Assembly: GCA_910584585.1 (NCBI GenBank)
Contig: CAJUBP010000009.1
Coordinates: 1-64,000, forward strand
DNA: 64,000 nucleotides
Direction of reading: 5' to 3'
Origin: an uncultured Lachnospiraceae bacterium
Lineage (GTDB): Bacteria; Bacillota; Clostridia; Lachnospirales; Lachnospiraceae
The position numbers were made by a program, and so were the translations under genes. Positions 8,333 to 16,853 of this stretch are shown one piece after another (the first letter of the stretch is position 1; every line of letters begins with the position of its first letter). The notes under the pieces were generated by a model. The model was not told the origin of the DNA. It was given only the letters and a program-made list of their open reading frames with translations, and ran no database searches.

Positions 8333-8866
8333 TTGAACGCAAGAGAAATTGAAACATGTATGGATGAATTCGGCACCGACATCTACCGTTTCTGCCTGAA
8401 ACTCTGTATGGACAAAGCAGACGCCGAGGACTTGTATCAGCAGACTTTTTTAAAGGCACTAGAGACAGACCTGCCCCTTGACCGGCAGAAAAATCCGAAA
8501 GCGCTGTTCTTCTCAGTGGCCCACAATCTTTGGAAAAGCGACCGGCGAAAACAGGCCCGGCGGAACAAAATCGCTCCCTGCCGCAGTCTGGATGATGAGA
8601 CAGCGGCCATCCTGCATTCCACAGAAAATATGGAAGCAAATTTTCTCCGGAAGGAATTCATGGCAGAGGTAGATCAAATGCTTCAGGCTCTCCCGGAAAA
8701 ATTCCGGGTGCCGATGATCTTGTTTTTCCTTTCTGACTGCCCCATAGACCAGATAGCGGCAATCCTAAAAAAGCCGCCCGGAACCGTGAAAAGCCGGTTA
8801 TTCAAAGGCAGAAGCCTGATTAAGAAAAGATTGGAGGAAGCCGGATATGAAAGAGAAGCCCTTTGA
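8333..8866 (+). CDS. ECF-type RNA polymerase sigma factor
   Basis: The 177-residue protein has a region-2 segment (FGTDIYRFCLKLCMDKADAE, then DLYQQTFLKAL) and a region-4 helix-turn-helix (IDQIAAILKKPPGTVKSRLF), the layout of ECF sigma factors. It starts at a TTG codon at 8333 with GGAGGTG just upstream. The stop overlaps the next gene by 20 bp, so the pair is co-translated. A matching ECF-like promoter lies upstream. The signal it answers is unknown. Confidence 0.85.
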   Translation: MNAREIETCMDEFGTDIYRFCLKLCMDKADAEDLYQQTFLKALETDLPLDRQKNPKALFFSVAHNLWKSDRRKQARRNKIAPCRSLDDETAAILHSTENMEANFLRKEFMAEVDQMLQALPEKFRVPMILFFLSDCPIDQIAAILKKPPGTVKSRLFKGRSLIKKRLEEAGYEREAL

Positions 8867-9269
8867 CACAAAAACAGATGAAATCATCCGAAACGCTGTG
8901 AAACTGACAGAGGAACCCGCCCCGGAACTGAACCGCAGCCTGAAAGCCGCCCTGTACCAGCGGGAAGCCATGATACAAGAAGAGCAGTTCCCGCAGAAAA
9001 CCATGACGCAAAATGAACTTTCCCGGCCAAAAGAGCCTGCCCTGCATACATTATCCCTGTGGTATCTGCCTATGCTCTTAAACCTGGCAGTCTTTCTCAT
9101 GCTGGGAGCCTCTGCTCTTACGGCAGTCAGCAATCCTTATCTGTCCTACTTTGCCGCCGGCGTCTGCTTCTATTTCGGGCTGGCCGGCATACTGCTCACT
9201 GTACTGGGCGTAAAGCGAACCAACATGAAAGAGGAAATTACCATCCGCATCAGGAAAAGAAGCGCGTGA
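8847..9269 (+). CDS. Putative membrane anti-sigma factor
   Basis: The 140-residue protein has a hydrophilic N-terminal ~70 residues and then two hydrophobic segments (YLPMLLNLAVFLMLGASAL and a second one ending near LLTVLGV). It overlaps the sigma gene by 20 bp, the usual arrangement for a cognate anti-sigma factor that holds the sigma at the membrane. No clear zinc-anti-sigma HxxxCxxC motif is visible. The function is inferred from position and topology. Confidence 0.6.
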   Translation: MKEKPFDTKTDEIIRNAVKLTEEPAPELNRSLKAALYQREAMIQEEQFPQKTMTQNELSRPKEPALHTLSLWYLPMLLNLAVFLMLGASALTAVSNPYLSYFAAGVCFYFGLAGILLTVLGVKRTNMKEEITIRIRKRSA

Positions 9270-9318
9270 TTGTGAATCAAAACTTTATCATCCGCATCTA
9301 AGAAGGAGGCATACAATT

Positions 9319-10209
9319 ATGAATCAGACAAAAGGCAAAAAACATCCCCTTTTTATCATTATTCCGATTTTTTTACTGCTTATCCTGCTGCGCTTTTCCC
9401 TGAGTTATCTGAAAAGCGACGGATTTAACGGCCTTTCCATGGCGCTGCCCGCCCTGCTTCTCGGTTTTCTCGTGACCGCTTTCTGCGCCTCCGCCTGCTT
9501 TGCGGCATGGGTCTGGCAGGACTGTAAAAAGCGAGGCGACGATCCGGTGCTATGGGCGATTGTAATTTTCATCGCCTCGCCTCTCATCGGATTGCTGATT
9601 TATTTTCTGCGCCGTTCGGAATTAAAGAGGGCCTGCCCCGCCTGCAGCCGCCATATCTCGTTACAGGCAAATTTCTGTGAAGAATGCGGAACTCAAATCA
9701 AAAATAAGGAGGAAACGATTATGTTAAAACAGGGCACCCATCACTTATCATTTCTTATTTCCGGCGTTCTCAGCCTGGCGCTTATGCTGATGTGCCTGAC
9801 CGGATTTATCGTCAGCGCCGTCACCGGAAATGGGATAAACTCCGATGTCACATCAGACGACAGAATCTGGAACCTGGGCGTCATTACTTTGTATTCCAGC
9901 AGTGAGCGTGACGGCGTCTGGAAGCTGAATTTCAAAAGTGCCAGCGAAGGTTTTATTGAGGAACATGATATGAAGATTACAGACGCCAAACACCAGACGC
10001 TTTACGCTGATATTTCCTGCAAGACAGTTCCAAAAGACGCAGCTCTGATTCTGTGGCTGGTACAGGGAGAGACTGCGCGTTCCGCGGACGTAACGAATTT
10101 GTCTGAACCTCTGGAAATTCCGCTGCATGAATTTGAAAACGGAAAGCTTCATGTAAGGCTCCAAATCAACGGGGTAAAGGACACCGTTTCAGAAATCTAT
10201 ATCCAATAG
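9319..10209 (+). CDS. Membrane protein with central zinc ribbon
   Basis: The 296-residue protein has three N-terminal membrane segments, then a zinc ribbon (CPAC...CEEC, residues ~110-130), a fourth membrane segment and an extracytoplasmic-looking beta-rich domain. GGAGG precedes the start. AAGGAGG also stands before an in-frame ATG at 9721 (residue 135), so a shorter 162-residue product with one membrane segment may be made too. It is the third gene of the sigma/anti-sigma unit and may be the sensor or a target. I do not recognise the C-terminal domain. Confidence 0.65.
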   Translation: MNQTKGKKHPLFIIIPIFLLLILLRFSLSYLKSDGFNGLSMALPALLLGFLVTAFCASACFAAWVWQDCKKRGDDPVLWAIVIFIASPLIGLLIYFLRRSELKRACPACSRHISLQANFCEECGTQIKNKEETIMLKQGTHHLSFLISGVLSLALMLMCLTGFIVSAVTGNGINSDVTSDDRIWNLGVITLYSSSERDGVWKLNFKSASEGFIEEHDMKITDAKHQTLYADISCKTVPKDAALILWLVQGETARSADVTNLSEPLEIPLHEFENGKLHVRLQINGVKDTVSEIYIQ

Positions 10210-10275
10210 TTCGCAAAGCCAGTATTGATTCCTCTCTTATATGCTGGCAAGAAAGGATTATTTTTATTTCTGCGG

Positions 10276-10974
10276 TTATATTATAATCTTCAATATTTCC
10301 GGATGTTTCTCCACATATTCCGCCAGACGGCAAAGTTCCGTTCCCCTGGAAGTGCGCACCAGCATTTCCAGGCGGATATATTCTCCTTTTCTCCTGGTGC
10401 GGAATTTCAGAATCCGGCATTGATACGTTTCCTCCAGTTCCTGCCGGATCTCCTGGGCGATTTGTCCGGGGTTCTCCGCATTGCAGCGGTATTCCACCTG
10501 GATTTCATACACGTCTTTGATAATGTGGGACAGCTTCCCCTGGCGGCCCAGAAAAATTTCCACCAGAATCACAATTCCTGTCGTGCAGATTCCAATCACA
10601 TACAATCCTGCCCCTACCGCCATTCCAACGCCTAAGGTGGCCCAGATGCCCGCCGAAGTAGTAATGCCGCTGACATTTTTATTGCGGGAAAATATGACCC
10701 CGGAGCCCAGAAATCCAATGGCCGCCACCGCTCCCGCCGCCATTCTGGACGGGTCTGCCCGGACAAACTGACCTGTCACATCCTGAAAACCGTATTTGGA
10801 CAGGATAATCATCAGCGCCGAGGATACCGCCACAATCACATGGGTGCGGATTCCCGCTGTTTTTTTCCTGCTCTCCCGCTCATAGCCAATGGCTCCGCCG
10901 CAGCAGCCTGCCAGCAGAATTCTCCCCATCCACTCCAGCTGCTGCATCACAAAAGCAGTATTCCATGCTCCCAT
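10276..10974 (-). CDS. MgtC/SapB-family membrane protein
   Basis: The 232-residue protein has the MgtC signature early on (CCGGAIGYERESRKKTAGIR, then IGFLGSGVIF) with four or so membrane helices, followed by a cytoplasmic ACT-like tail of ~80 residues. MgtC proteins modulate membrane ATPase or transport activity and often respond to low Mg. The start at 10974 has AAAGGAGA 10 nt upstream. The frame stays open further upstream only because it runs into a relic of another gene. Confidence 0.85.
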   Translation of the reverse strand: MGAWNTAFVMQQLEWMGRILLAGCCGGAIGYERESRKKTAGIRTHVIVAVSSALMIILSKYGFQDVTGQFVRADPSRMAAGAVAAIGFLGSGVIFSRNKNVSGITTSAGIWATLGVGMAVGAGLYVIGICTTGIVILVEIFLGRQGKLSHIIKDVYEIQVEYRCNAENPGQIAQEIRQELEETYQCRILKFRTRRKGEYIRLEMLVRTSRGTELCRLAEYVEKHPEILKIII

Positions 10975-11126
10975 ACTGTATCTCCTTTCCCACCGCATTG
11001 ACACTTCAATCAATGTTTCTTGCTTGCATTTCGGACAGTAGAGAGGATAATTTTTCAAAACCGTATCTTCTCTGATTTGTCACGGGTCTTATTTCCGCAA
11101 ACAGGACAACGTATCCATACCGTCAC
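10975..11126 (-). pseudogene. Remnant of a cysteine-rich KTR-type small protein
   Basis: On the minus strand a GTG at 11126 opens a frame reading WIRCPVCGNKTRDK, which runs into a stop. The following bases, in another frame, read TVLKNYPLYCPKCKQETLIEV. Together they rebuild the two CPxC pairs of the 'cysteine-rich KTR' proteins known from conjugative elements, so a frameshift has broken the gene. It lies just behind the MerR/DUF2268 pair, and its second half runs in frame into mgtC. Confidence 0.7.
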
Positions 11127-11132
11127 AATCAA

Positions 11133-11882
11133 TTACACCTTTCTTTTACTGCAATATACAACAATAGCCTGTTTGACAAAATCAGCAGTTCCATCACCGC
11201 CTGCTTTGTCAATATTGTTTCTAAAACGTTCATCACATACATACATCTCACCCAATCCACCAAGAATTTCATTGGTGCATACATAGTAGTTATCCGTTAT
11301 AAATTTCTGTAATGCAGCGATTTTGTTTTGTACTTCATCAGTATTAGGATTTAAATGTTTTAGTTCTCCTAATTCAGAAAACATTGTCAACAGCTCGTCT
11401 GCCATCTTGCTATAATTACTTCCATCTCGGGCAATATCTTTTTGCTTGTACTCCTGATATGCTTTGGTATTACCCCATTTTGCTTTTACTTCCGCCTCAT
11501 ACTTTTCAATTTCACTCTTGTCAAAAACATCAAAATTCATTGCTGTTACTCCTTTTTTTTGAATTTCACGGGTAAAGGTAATAAGTTCCCCTATGTGTTT
11601 ATACTGCAATTCTAACAGCTCAATTTGCTGAGCAATTACTTCTGATGGGTCAAAATCAGGGCTGTTAAGAATTGCTTTGATTTCTTTTAAAGGAAACTCT
11701 AATTCACGAAACAACAAAATATTTTGCAAACGGCTAAGCGCTGTATCGTCATACATTCGATAGCCCGCTTCAGTTACTTTCGTAGGTTTCAAAAGCCCAA
11801 TTTCATCATAATAGTGAAGCGTACGGGCAGTGATACCAGTCAATTCAGCAACTTCATGGACAGACATAAGTTTTTTATTCAT
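11133..11882 (-). CDS. MerR-family regulator with TipAS-like ligand domain
   Basis: The 249-residue protein opens with a MerR winged helix (SVHEVAELTGITARTLHYYD and GYRMYDDTALSRLQNI), a coiled-coil dimer helix, and from about residue 110 a TipAS-like domain (alpha-helical pocket that binds thiopeptides and other drugs in TipA). Its ATG overlaps the stop of the DUF2268 gene by 8 bp, so both are translated together from a promoter with a MerR-type 19-bp spacer. It likely senses a small molecule and activates its own operon. Confidence 0.85.
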   Translation of the reverse strand: MNKKLMSVHEVAELTGITARTLHYYDEIGLLKPTKVTEAGYRMYDDTALSRLQNILLFRELEFPLKEIKAILNSPDFDPSEVIAQQIELLELQYKHIGELITFTREIQKKGVTAMNFDVFDKSEIEKYEAEVKAKWGNTKAYQEYKQKDIARDGSNYSKMADELLTMFSELGELKHLNPNTDEVQNKIAALQKFITDNYYVCTNEILGGLGEMYVCDERFRNNIDKAGGDGTADFVKQAIVVYCSKRKV

Positions 11883-12786
11883 TCCAAAAATCCTCTGCAG
11901 CGTCTAAAATTTCTTTTGCAGGTAAAAGTGTCGCTTCAATTATACTTTTACCAGTTTTTTCCAAATAATGCTTTACTAAATGATAGCCGCAGGCATATCC
12001 AGCGCAATAAGGCAAACCTACTTGCGGAAAATTTTGTAATTTAGCCAGTTCGTCGCCATAAAGATAAGCATTGAGATTTTCAAATCCTTGAACATTTAAT
12101 CCATCTTGAATAATAGGTTTGATATATCCGTTCAAAGTTTCCATATCCGTTTTTGTCACCCAAGGGCCTGCCTTATCCTCGCCATATAAAGAAACTGCAA
12201 AATTTTCTGCCAATCCCTCGCTAATCATCATCTCTCCAAGCGTGATGTCATTCTTCCATTCAATAAATTGAAAGCGGATATTATGATTTGTTTCATGTGC
12301 CAAAGCTACTGGAAGATGTTCCAGTGTGTATTTGTTTGGAATCAGCCATGAAAAAATATATCCCGGTATGCCACCGTCACCACAATATCCCTCATTCATT
12401 ATAACGTAGGGACTTTCAGCATTTGCAAGCAATATAGTAAACCGATACTCCTTAATAGGTAAATCAATTCCATGCTGGATAAAACAGTTTAAGGATTTCC
12501 TAATTGCCATCTCACATTTTTCCCAGAGTGCATCGTCTGAAATTAGCAGAATATTACGTTTTTGTGTTTCGTCTACTTTAGTTGGTTCAATATGTCCAAG
12601 CAGCCTACTTGCCATAATAACATCATAGCCACCGGGCACTGTCGCTTTCATGGGAACATTGTAACAAGCCCATTTTCTCTCAAATGGCATCATCAGTTCA
12701 TACCGATAAATGTCATTCTTCTTGTCATTGGGCGCTAACATAATTTTTTCATAAATACTGTCTGAACGAATTGCATTTACATTCAT
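11875..12786 (-). CDS. DUF2268-type putative zinc peptidase
   Basis: The 303-residue protein carries LAHETNHNIRF, an HExxH zinc-peptidase motif, followed about 20 residues later by MMISEGLAENF, where a downstream Glu would be the third ligand. This fits the DUF2268 family. It is the first gene of an operon with the TipAS-type MerR regulator, an association I recall from other Firmicutes. The target and the effector are unknown. A GGAAGGAAG-type ribosome site lies before the ATG. Confidence 0.8.
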   Translation of the reverse strand: MNVNAIRSDSIYEKIMLAPNDKKNDIYRYELMMPFERKWACYNVPMKATVPGGYDVIMASRLLGHIEPTKVDETQKRNILLISDDALWEKCEMAIRKSLNCFIQHGIDLPIKEYRFTILLANAESPYVIMNEGYCGDGGIPGYIFSWLIPNKYTLEHLPVALAHETNHNIRFQFIEWKNDITLGEMMISEGLAENFAVSLYGEDKAGPWVTKTDMETLNGYIKPIIQDGLNVQGFENLNAYLYGDELAKLQNFPQVGLPYCAGYACGYHLVKHYLEKTGKSIIEATLLPAKEILDAAEDFWNE

Positions 12787-12818
12787 ATTATATCTTCCTT
12801 CCTCTCTGATTTTTTATT

Positions 12819-12849
12819 ATTATAAACTATTACGTTACGTTAAAGTCAA
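12819..12849 (-). promoter_or_regulatory. MerR-type promoter with 19-bp spacer
   Basis: On the minus strand, TTGACT (12844-12849) and TATAAT (12819-12824) are 19 bp apart, two longer than usual. The spacer contains the dyad ACGT-A-ACGT. Over-long spacers with a central dyad are the mark of promoters activated by MerR-family DNA distortion, here most likely by the regulator encoded in the same operon. Confidence 0.75.
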
Positions 12850-13078
12850 GTGTGTTCCCGAAAAAAGTTATTTTCATATACAATCAGAAAATTTCCCGCC
12901 GCTGCCCAAAAAGTATCGATCAATGGCTAAAATAATGTTACACTTATTCACCATCCGGCTTTTAACAGCGGCACAGCATAAATGAAATCCCCGCCACAGC
13001 CGAATGGGGAATACCATTAGGTTTTGCAGGATTATGCCCAGGAAAAAGCCGGATCTTACAAAAGATGGAGGAAACAAT

Positions 13079-13657
13079 ATGGGTACTACACAACCGATCA
13101 GAGAGAAAGAAGAACTGAAACAATTTATGGACTACTACCGCAGCACCCGCCCAAATGCCAGAAATTATGTACTGATTACATTTGGCCTGCACACTGCTCT
13201 GCGCATCAGCGATATTCTAAACCTGGGCTGGCGGGACGTATACGACTTTGACAAAAAGCGATTCCGCAACCATGTGTTTGTGCGGGAAGAAAAAACCGGC
13301 AAAGAGAACGTAGTGGCCTTAAACGCGCACCTGAAGGATTCCCTGGAACTGTACAAAAATCTGCGAAATCCTTCCCCAGAAGATTACATTTTCACCAAGA
13401 CGACGAATTTCTCCCGCCCATTGAGCCGCTCCCAGGCATTTCGAATCATTAAAAAAGCGGCTGCGGAAACGCTCCATGACCCCCATATCAGCTGCCATTC
13501 CCTGCGGAAAACCTTTGGCTACCACGCTTGGAAACAGGGCGTTCCCCCTGCTCTGTTAATGGAAATTTACAATCATTCCTCCTATACAATTACCAAAAGA
13601 TATCTGGGCATTTCTCAGGATGAGCGGGATTCTATTTTTATGGATATTGATTTTTAA
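13079..13657 (+). CDS. Small tyrosine recombinase/phage integrase
   Basis: The 192-residue protein matches a tyrosine recombinase catalytic domain with a short N-terminal part. Visible residues are Arg in HTALRISDIL, the HxxR box in CHSLRKTFGYHAW, and the Tyr nucleophile in ITKRYLGIS. The start at 13079 has GGAGGAAAC upstream. It lacks the long core-binding domain of full integrases, so it may be a XerC/D-like orphan or a relic of an element that brought in the neighbouring MerR/KTR genes. Confidence 0.85.
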   Translation: MGTTQPIREKEELKQFMDYYRSTRPNARNYVLITFGLHTALRISDILNLGWRDVYDFDKKRFRNHVFVREEKTGKENVVALNAHLKDSLELYKNLRNPSPEDYIFTKTTNFSRPLSRSQAFRIIKKAAAETLHDPHISCHSLRKTFGYHAWKQGVPPALLMEIYNHSSYTITKRYLGISQDERDSIFMDIDF

Positions 13658-13674
13658 ACTTTAGAAACTGCAAA

Positions 13675-13747
13675 GGGCGGCTGTCCGAAAATGAGAAATA
13701 TTTTGCGCAATATCTTTGTGTGAAGCTTTCATTTTCCGGAAGCCGCT
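13675..13747. other. Imperfect hairpin between convergent genes
   Basis: CGGCTgtCCGaAAATGA near 13678 pairs with TCATTTTcCGGaAGCCG near 13730-13745 around a ~30-nt loop. It lies between the recombinase gene and the convergent SEC-C gene and may act as a shared terminator, though no clear T-run is present. Confidence 0.4.
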
Positions 13748-13770
13748 CTGTTAGAAACGATATTTTTTCG

Positions 13771-15600
13771 CTACTGTTTCCTCCCGCAGCACTTTTTGTA
13801 TTTTTTCCCGCTCCCGCAGGGGCAGGGATCGTTGGGATATATCTTCTTTTCTTTCGGTTCCGCCTGCTGATCGGTCGTTCCCCGCATAGGCACAATCTTC
13901 GTGTCATACCCGGCAAAAGCATGCCTGCTCTCTGGCATTTCCGCCGGCATATGCCCTCTTAACTCAAACATGCGGGTATGATTATTGGCGTCCGCCATCA
14001 GAGAGGCATATTTCTCCGCCTGCCGGTCGGAAGACAGCAGCATTCCATCTTTCATCAAAACCCTTGTAATCTCAGAAAGCATCTTTCCCTTGGCCAGTTC
14101 CTGACAGATCAAAGCACACAGGTTATCCGCCTCTTCCCTGTCATATTTCAACTCCCGGTCAAAAAAATCTTTCAGCTTCCGGTAAGCAGGCTCACTTGTA
14201 AAATACCGGTTCTGATAATAATCGTGAACTTCATTTTCAGAAGGAATGTAATAATCCACCTGTCTCTGGATTCTTTCAATTTTTCGATACAGCCGCCTTT
14301 CCCGCAAAACGGACAGCATCAGCTTCTCTTCCAGCAATGTGCATTCGTTCCTATCCTCTGGAACCTTCCGGAAAATATCCAAAAATTCTTCATAGCTGAC
14401 CGCAAATCCCTTCTTCTGCCCATAGATCTCCCAGGCAATCTTCGCCGGCGCCACCCTATAGAGGAACCCAAAGATCTCCAGACACTCTGTCATCCAACAG
14501 ATTCTTTTTCGCTCCTGCTGAAACTCCGGGGTATTAATGGTCTGATATGCCGATGTGACCTCCTTTGGAATCTCCAAACATTCATCGCCGAAATAGGCGA
14601 TGTAGTCCAACTCCAGAACTGTATTCAGATCTTCCCATTCCTGATCCGTAGGGTAAAAGCATTCCCGCTTCATGGCCGCCTCAAAGGCGGCAATCTCCTG
14701 ATCTTCCAGAATCATCAGGCGTTCCCGCATTACAGAAGGCATCAGGATTTCATTGGCAATTTTCTCCGCCAGTTCATCCTTGCTCAATCTGGAATAATGC
14801 AGACGCAGGCTTTTGGCTATATCTACCAAATCTGATTTTTCATAAGCCGCAAGAGCGTCCTTTAGCAGCGGTTCCCGGGACTTCTGATCTTTTGAAGGAA
14901 CTTTTCTGCTTTCTGCCATACCGTCTCCCAACAGGCTCTTTAGCAGATCTTCTCTTTGAATTCCTGCGGAATCCGTAATCTGATTAATGAGATCAGGCAT
15001 AGAAAGCTGGTTTCGTTCTGTCCGGTTCACTGGATTCTCACATGCCTGAATTCCCGATTTTCCTGCCTGACAATCCTTCTGTATCTCCTGGTAACTTCTG
15101 TAATCTGCAGGCCCCTTCGAAATCTGATACTGCTCCCGTAAGACGCGGTTTTTCTCCAGGTAATCGCTCCAGCTGTCTTCAAAACCCACTTCTTTTGAAA
15201 TAATAGGACTGTTGATGGGAACCCTTCCTTCTTTTCGTTTCTCCGATACTTCAGACGCCTTCTTTTCGATCTCAATCCGGTATTCCGCCGTCTGATCCGC
15301 ATGTTTCAATGTCTTGAAAGTAAACCATTTTTCGGAACTCAGCAATTCATTTACAAATGTGTCACTGGCGCTGCAATAACTGTAGAAAAAATTTTTTCTG
15401 AAATTCACCCCCTCTTTCCATTCGCAGAGAGTCACTTTCCGATAAAAATCAAATTCGTACGCTTCTGTTTTCTCGCAGTCCAGCAGCTCCTGCAAAATCC
15501 ATGCAAGCTGTGTAAATGTAATGCCCTCAGGAACAAATCCCCGCCGCCAGACAGGCGGTTTGGCCCCCTTTACTTTCATTTTCAGCTGAAACCAATTCAT
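13771..15600 (-). CDS. pRiA4b ORF-3-like protein with C-terminal SEC-C zinc motif
   Basis: The 609-residue protein begins with WFQLKMKVKGAKPPVWRRG, the start of the plasmid pRiA4b ORF-3-like domain. It ends with PNDPCPCGSGKKYKKCCG, the SEC-C zinc-binding motif found at the end of SecA and many accessory proteins. The long middle is charged and helical. The start at 15600 (MNWF) has AAGGAG 9 nt upstream. The role is unknown; SEC-C tails usually mediate binding to proteins or nucleic acid. Confidence 0.75.
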   Translation of the reverse strand: MNWFQLKMKVKGAKPPVWRRGFVPEGITFTQLAWILQELLDCEKTEAYEFDFYRKVTLCEWKEGVNFRKNFFYSYCSASDTFVNELLSSEKWFTFKTLKHADQTAEYRIEIEKKASEVSEKRKEGRVPINSPIISKEVGFEDSWSDYLEKNRVLREQYQISKGPADYRSYQEIQKDCQAGKSGIQACENPVNRTERNQLSMPDLINQITDSAGIQREDLLKSLLGDGMAESRKVPSKDQKSREPLLKDALAAYEKSDLVDIAKSLRLHYSRLSKDELAEKIANEILMPSVMRERLMILEDQEIAAFEAAMKRECFYPTDQEWEDLNTVLELDYIAYFGDECLEIPKEVTSAYQTINTPEFQQERKRICWMTECLEIFGFLYRVAPAKIAWEIYGQKKGFAVSYEEFLDIFRKVPEDRNECTLLEEKLMLSVLRERRLYRKIERIQRQVDYYIPSENEVHDYYQNRYFTSEPAYRKLKDFFDRELKYDREEADNLCALICQELAKGKMLSEITRVLMKDGMLLSSDRQAEKYASLMADANNHTRMFELRGHMPAEMPESRHAFAGYDTKIVPMRGTTDQQAEPKEKKIYPNDPCPCGSGKKYKKCCGRKQ

Positions 15601-15831
15601 TGTTTTCTCCTTTTCCTCTTTTGGAATCTTTGCGCTGTCGCAATCGTTTTCTTTCAGTATACATGTTTTTCGCAAATACAACAACAATTATTCTTGACTT
15701 TACTGGTATTTGTGATATCTTTTATTTGGAAATATAAGTTCGTCAAAGTGAAAGGATAAGTTTCCGCCAAGAAAAGGCATCTGTGATATCTTATATTCGT
15801 GAGCATAATTTCAGACAAGGAGATTGATAAA

Positions 15832-16752
15832 ATGCGCAATCAACCACAAGACAACTACATCCGCGGCGTTTTAATGATTATCATGTCAGCATTCTGTTTT
15901 GCGTGCATGAATGTCTGTATCCGTTTCGCGGGAGATCTTCCCTCCATACAGAAAAGCTTTTTCCGAAATCTGGTGGCCGCTGTTTTTGCCGGAATCATTA
16001 TTATCAAAAATAATCACAGCTCAGAGCCGGTTTCCCTCCGTATTCCAAAGGAAGCCCGGCCTGCTCTGTTTCTTCGGTGCGCATTCGGCACAGTGGGGAT
16101 TCTCTGCAATTTTTACGCAGTAGACCATTTGCTTGTGGCGGACGCCTCTATCTTAAATAAATTGTCGCCCTTTTTCGCGGTTATTTTTTCTTATTTTTTG
16201 CTGAAAGAAAAAATACTGCCCTTTCAGGCCGCCTGTATTTTCTCAGCTTTCCTGGGATGCCTCTTTATCGTAAAGCCCGGATTCCACAATGCCGCGCTGC
16301 TTCCCGCCTTAATCGGAGTCTGCGGCGGCCTGGGCGCAGGCATTGCCTATACCATGGTGCGCAAATTGGGCATGATGAAGATCAAGGGACCGGTGATTGT
16401 CTTTTATTTTTCACTGTTTTCCTGCCTGTTTGTCACCCCGTGGATTGTGATGGACTTCGCGCCCATGACATGGCATCAGATATTTACTCTGCTGCTGACG
16501 GGGCTGTTTGCCGCAGGCGGACAATTTGCCATTACGGCTGCCTACACCTATGCCCCTGCCAAGAAGATTTCTATTTTTGATTACTCTCAGATTATTTTTG
16601 CGGCGGTTCTGGGGTTTGCTCTGTTTGGGGAGATCCCGGATGGGTACAGCTTTTTGGGATACGCGCTTGTGATCGGAGCTTCTGCGGTCATGTTTTGGTA
16701 TAACTGCCGGCAAAAGTTATCCCCCTCTGAACTAAAAAAGCCGCCTGCATAA
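15832..16752 (+). CDS. DMT-superfamily EamA-type transporter
   Basis: The 306-residue protein has about ten hydrophobic segments in two homologous halves. Its second half reads AITAAYTYAPAKKISIFDYSQIIFA, typical of EamA repeats. Such proteins export amino acids or other metabolites. AAGGAGAT stands before the ATG at 15832; a GTG further upstream has no such site. The stop codon lies in the loop of the terminator hairpin. Confidence 0.85.
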   Translation: MRNQPQDNYIRGVLMIIMSAFCFACMNVCIRFAGDLPSIQKSFFRNLVAAVFAGIIIIKNNHSSEPVSLRIPKEARPALFLRCAFGTVGILCNFYAVDHLLVADASILNKLSPFFAVIFSYFLLKEKILPFQAACIFSAFLGCLFIVKPGFHNAALLPALIGVCGGLGAGIAYTMVRKLGMMKIKGPVIVFYFSLFSCLFVTPWIVMDFAPMTWHQIFTLLLTGLFAAGGQFAITAAYTYAPAKKISIFDYSQIIFAAVLGFALFGEIPDGYSFLGYALVIGASAVMFWYNCRQKLSPSELKKPPA

Positions 16753-16770
16753 CATCAGGCGGCTTTTTTA
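16735..16770 (+). terminator. Rho-independent terminator after the EamA gene
   Basis: AAAAAGCCGCCTG pairs perfectly with CAGGCGGCTTTTT around an 8-nt loop. The flanking A- and T-runs make it usable in both directions, so it may also serve the convergent symporter gene. Confidence 0.9.
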
Positions 16771-16853
16771 GCCAAATAAATTATCTCAAAGCGCTTCAAA
16801 AATGGCGTAACGAACATATCAGTGACTTTCATCGCAAGCTAAATCAACAGTTT

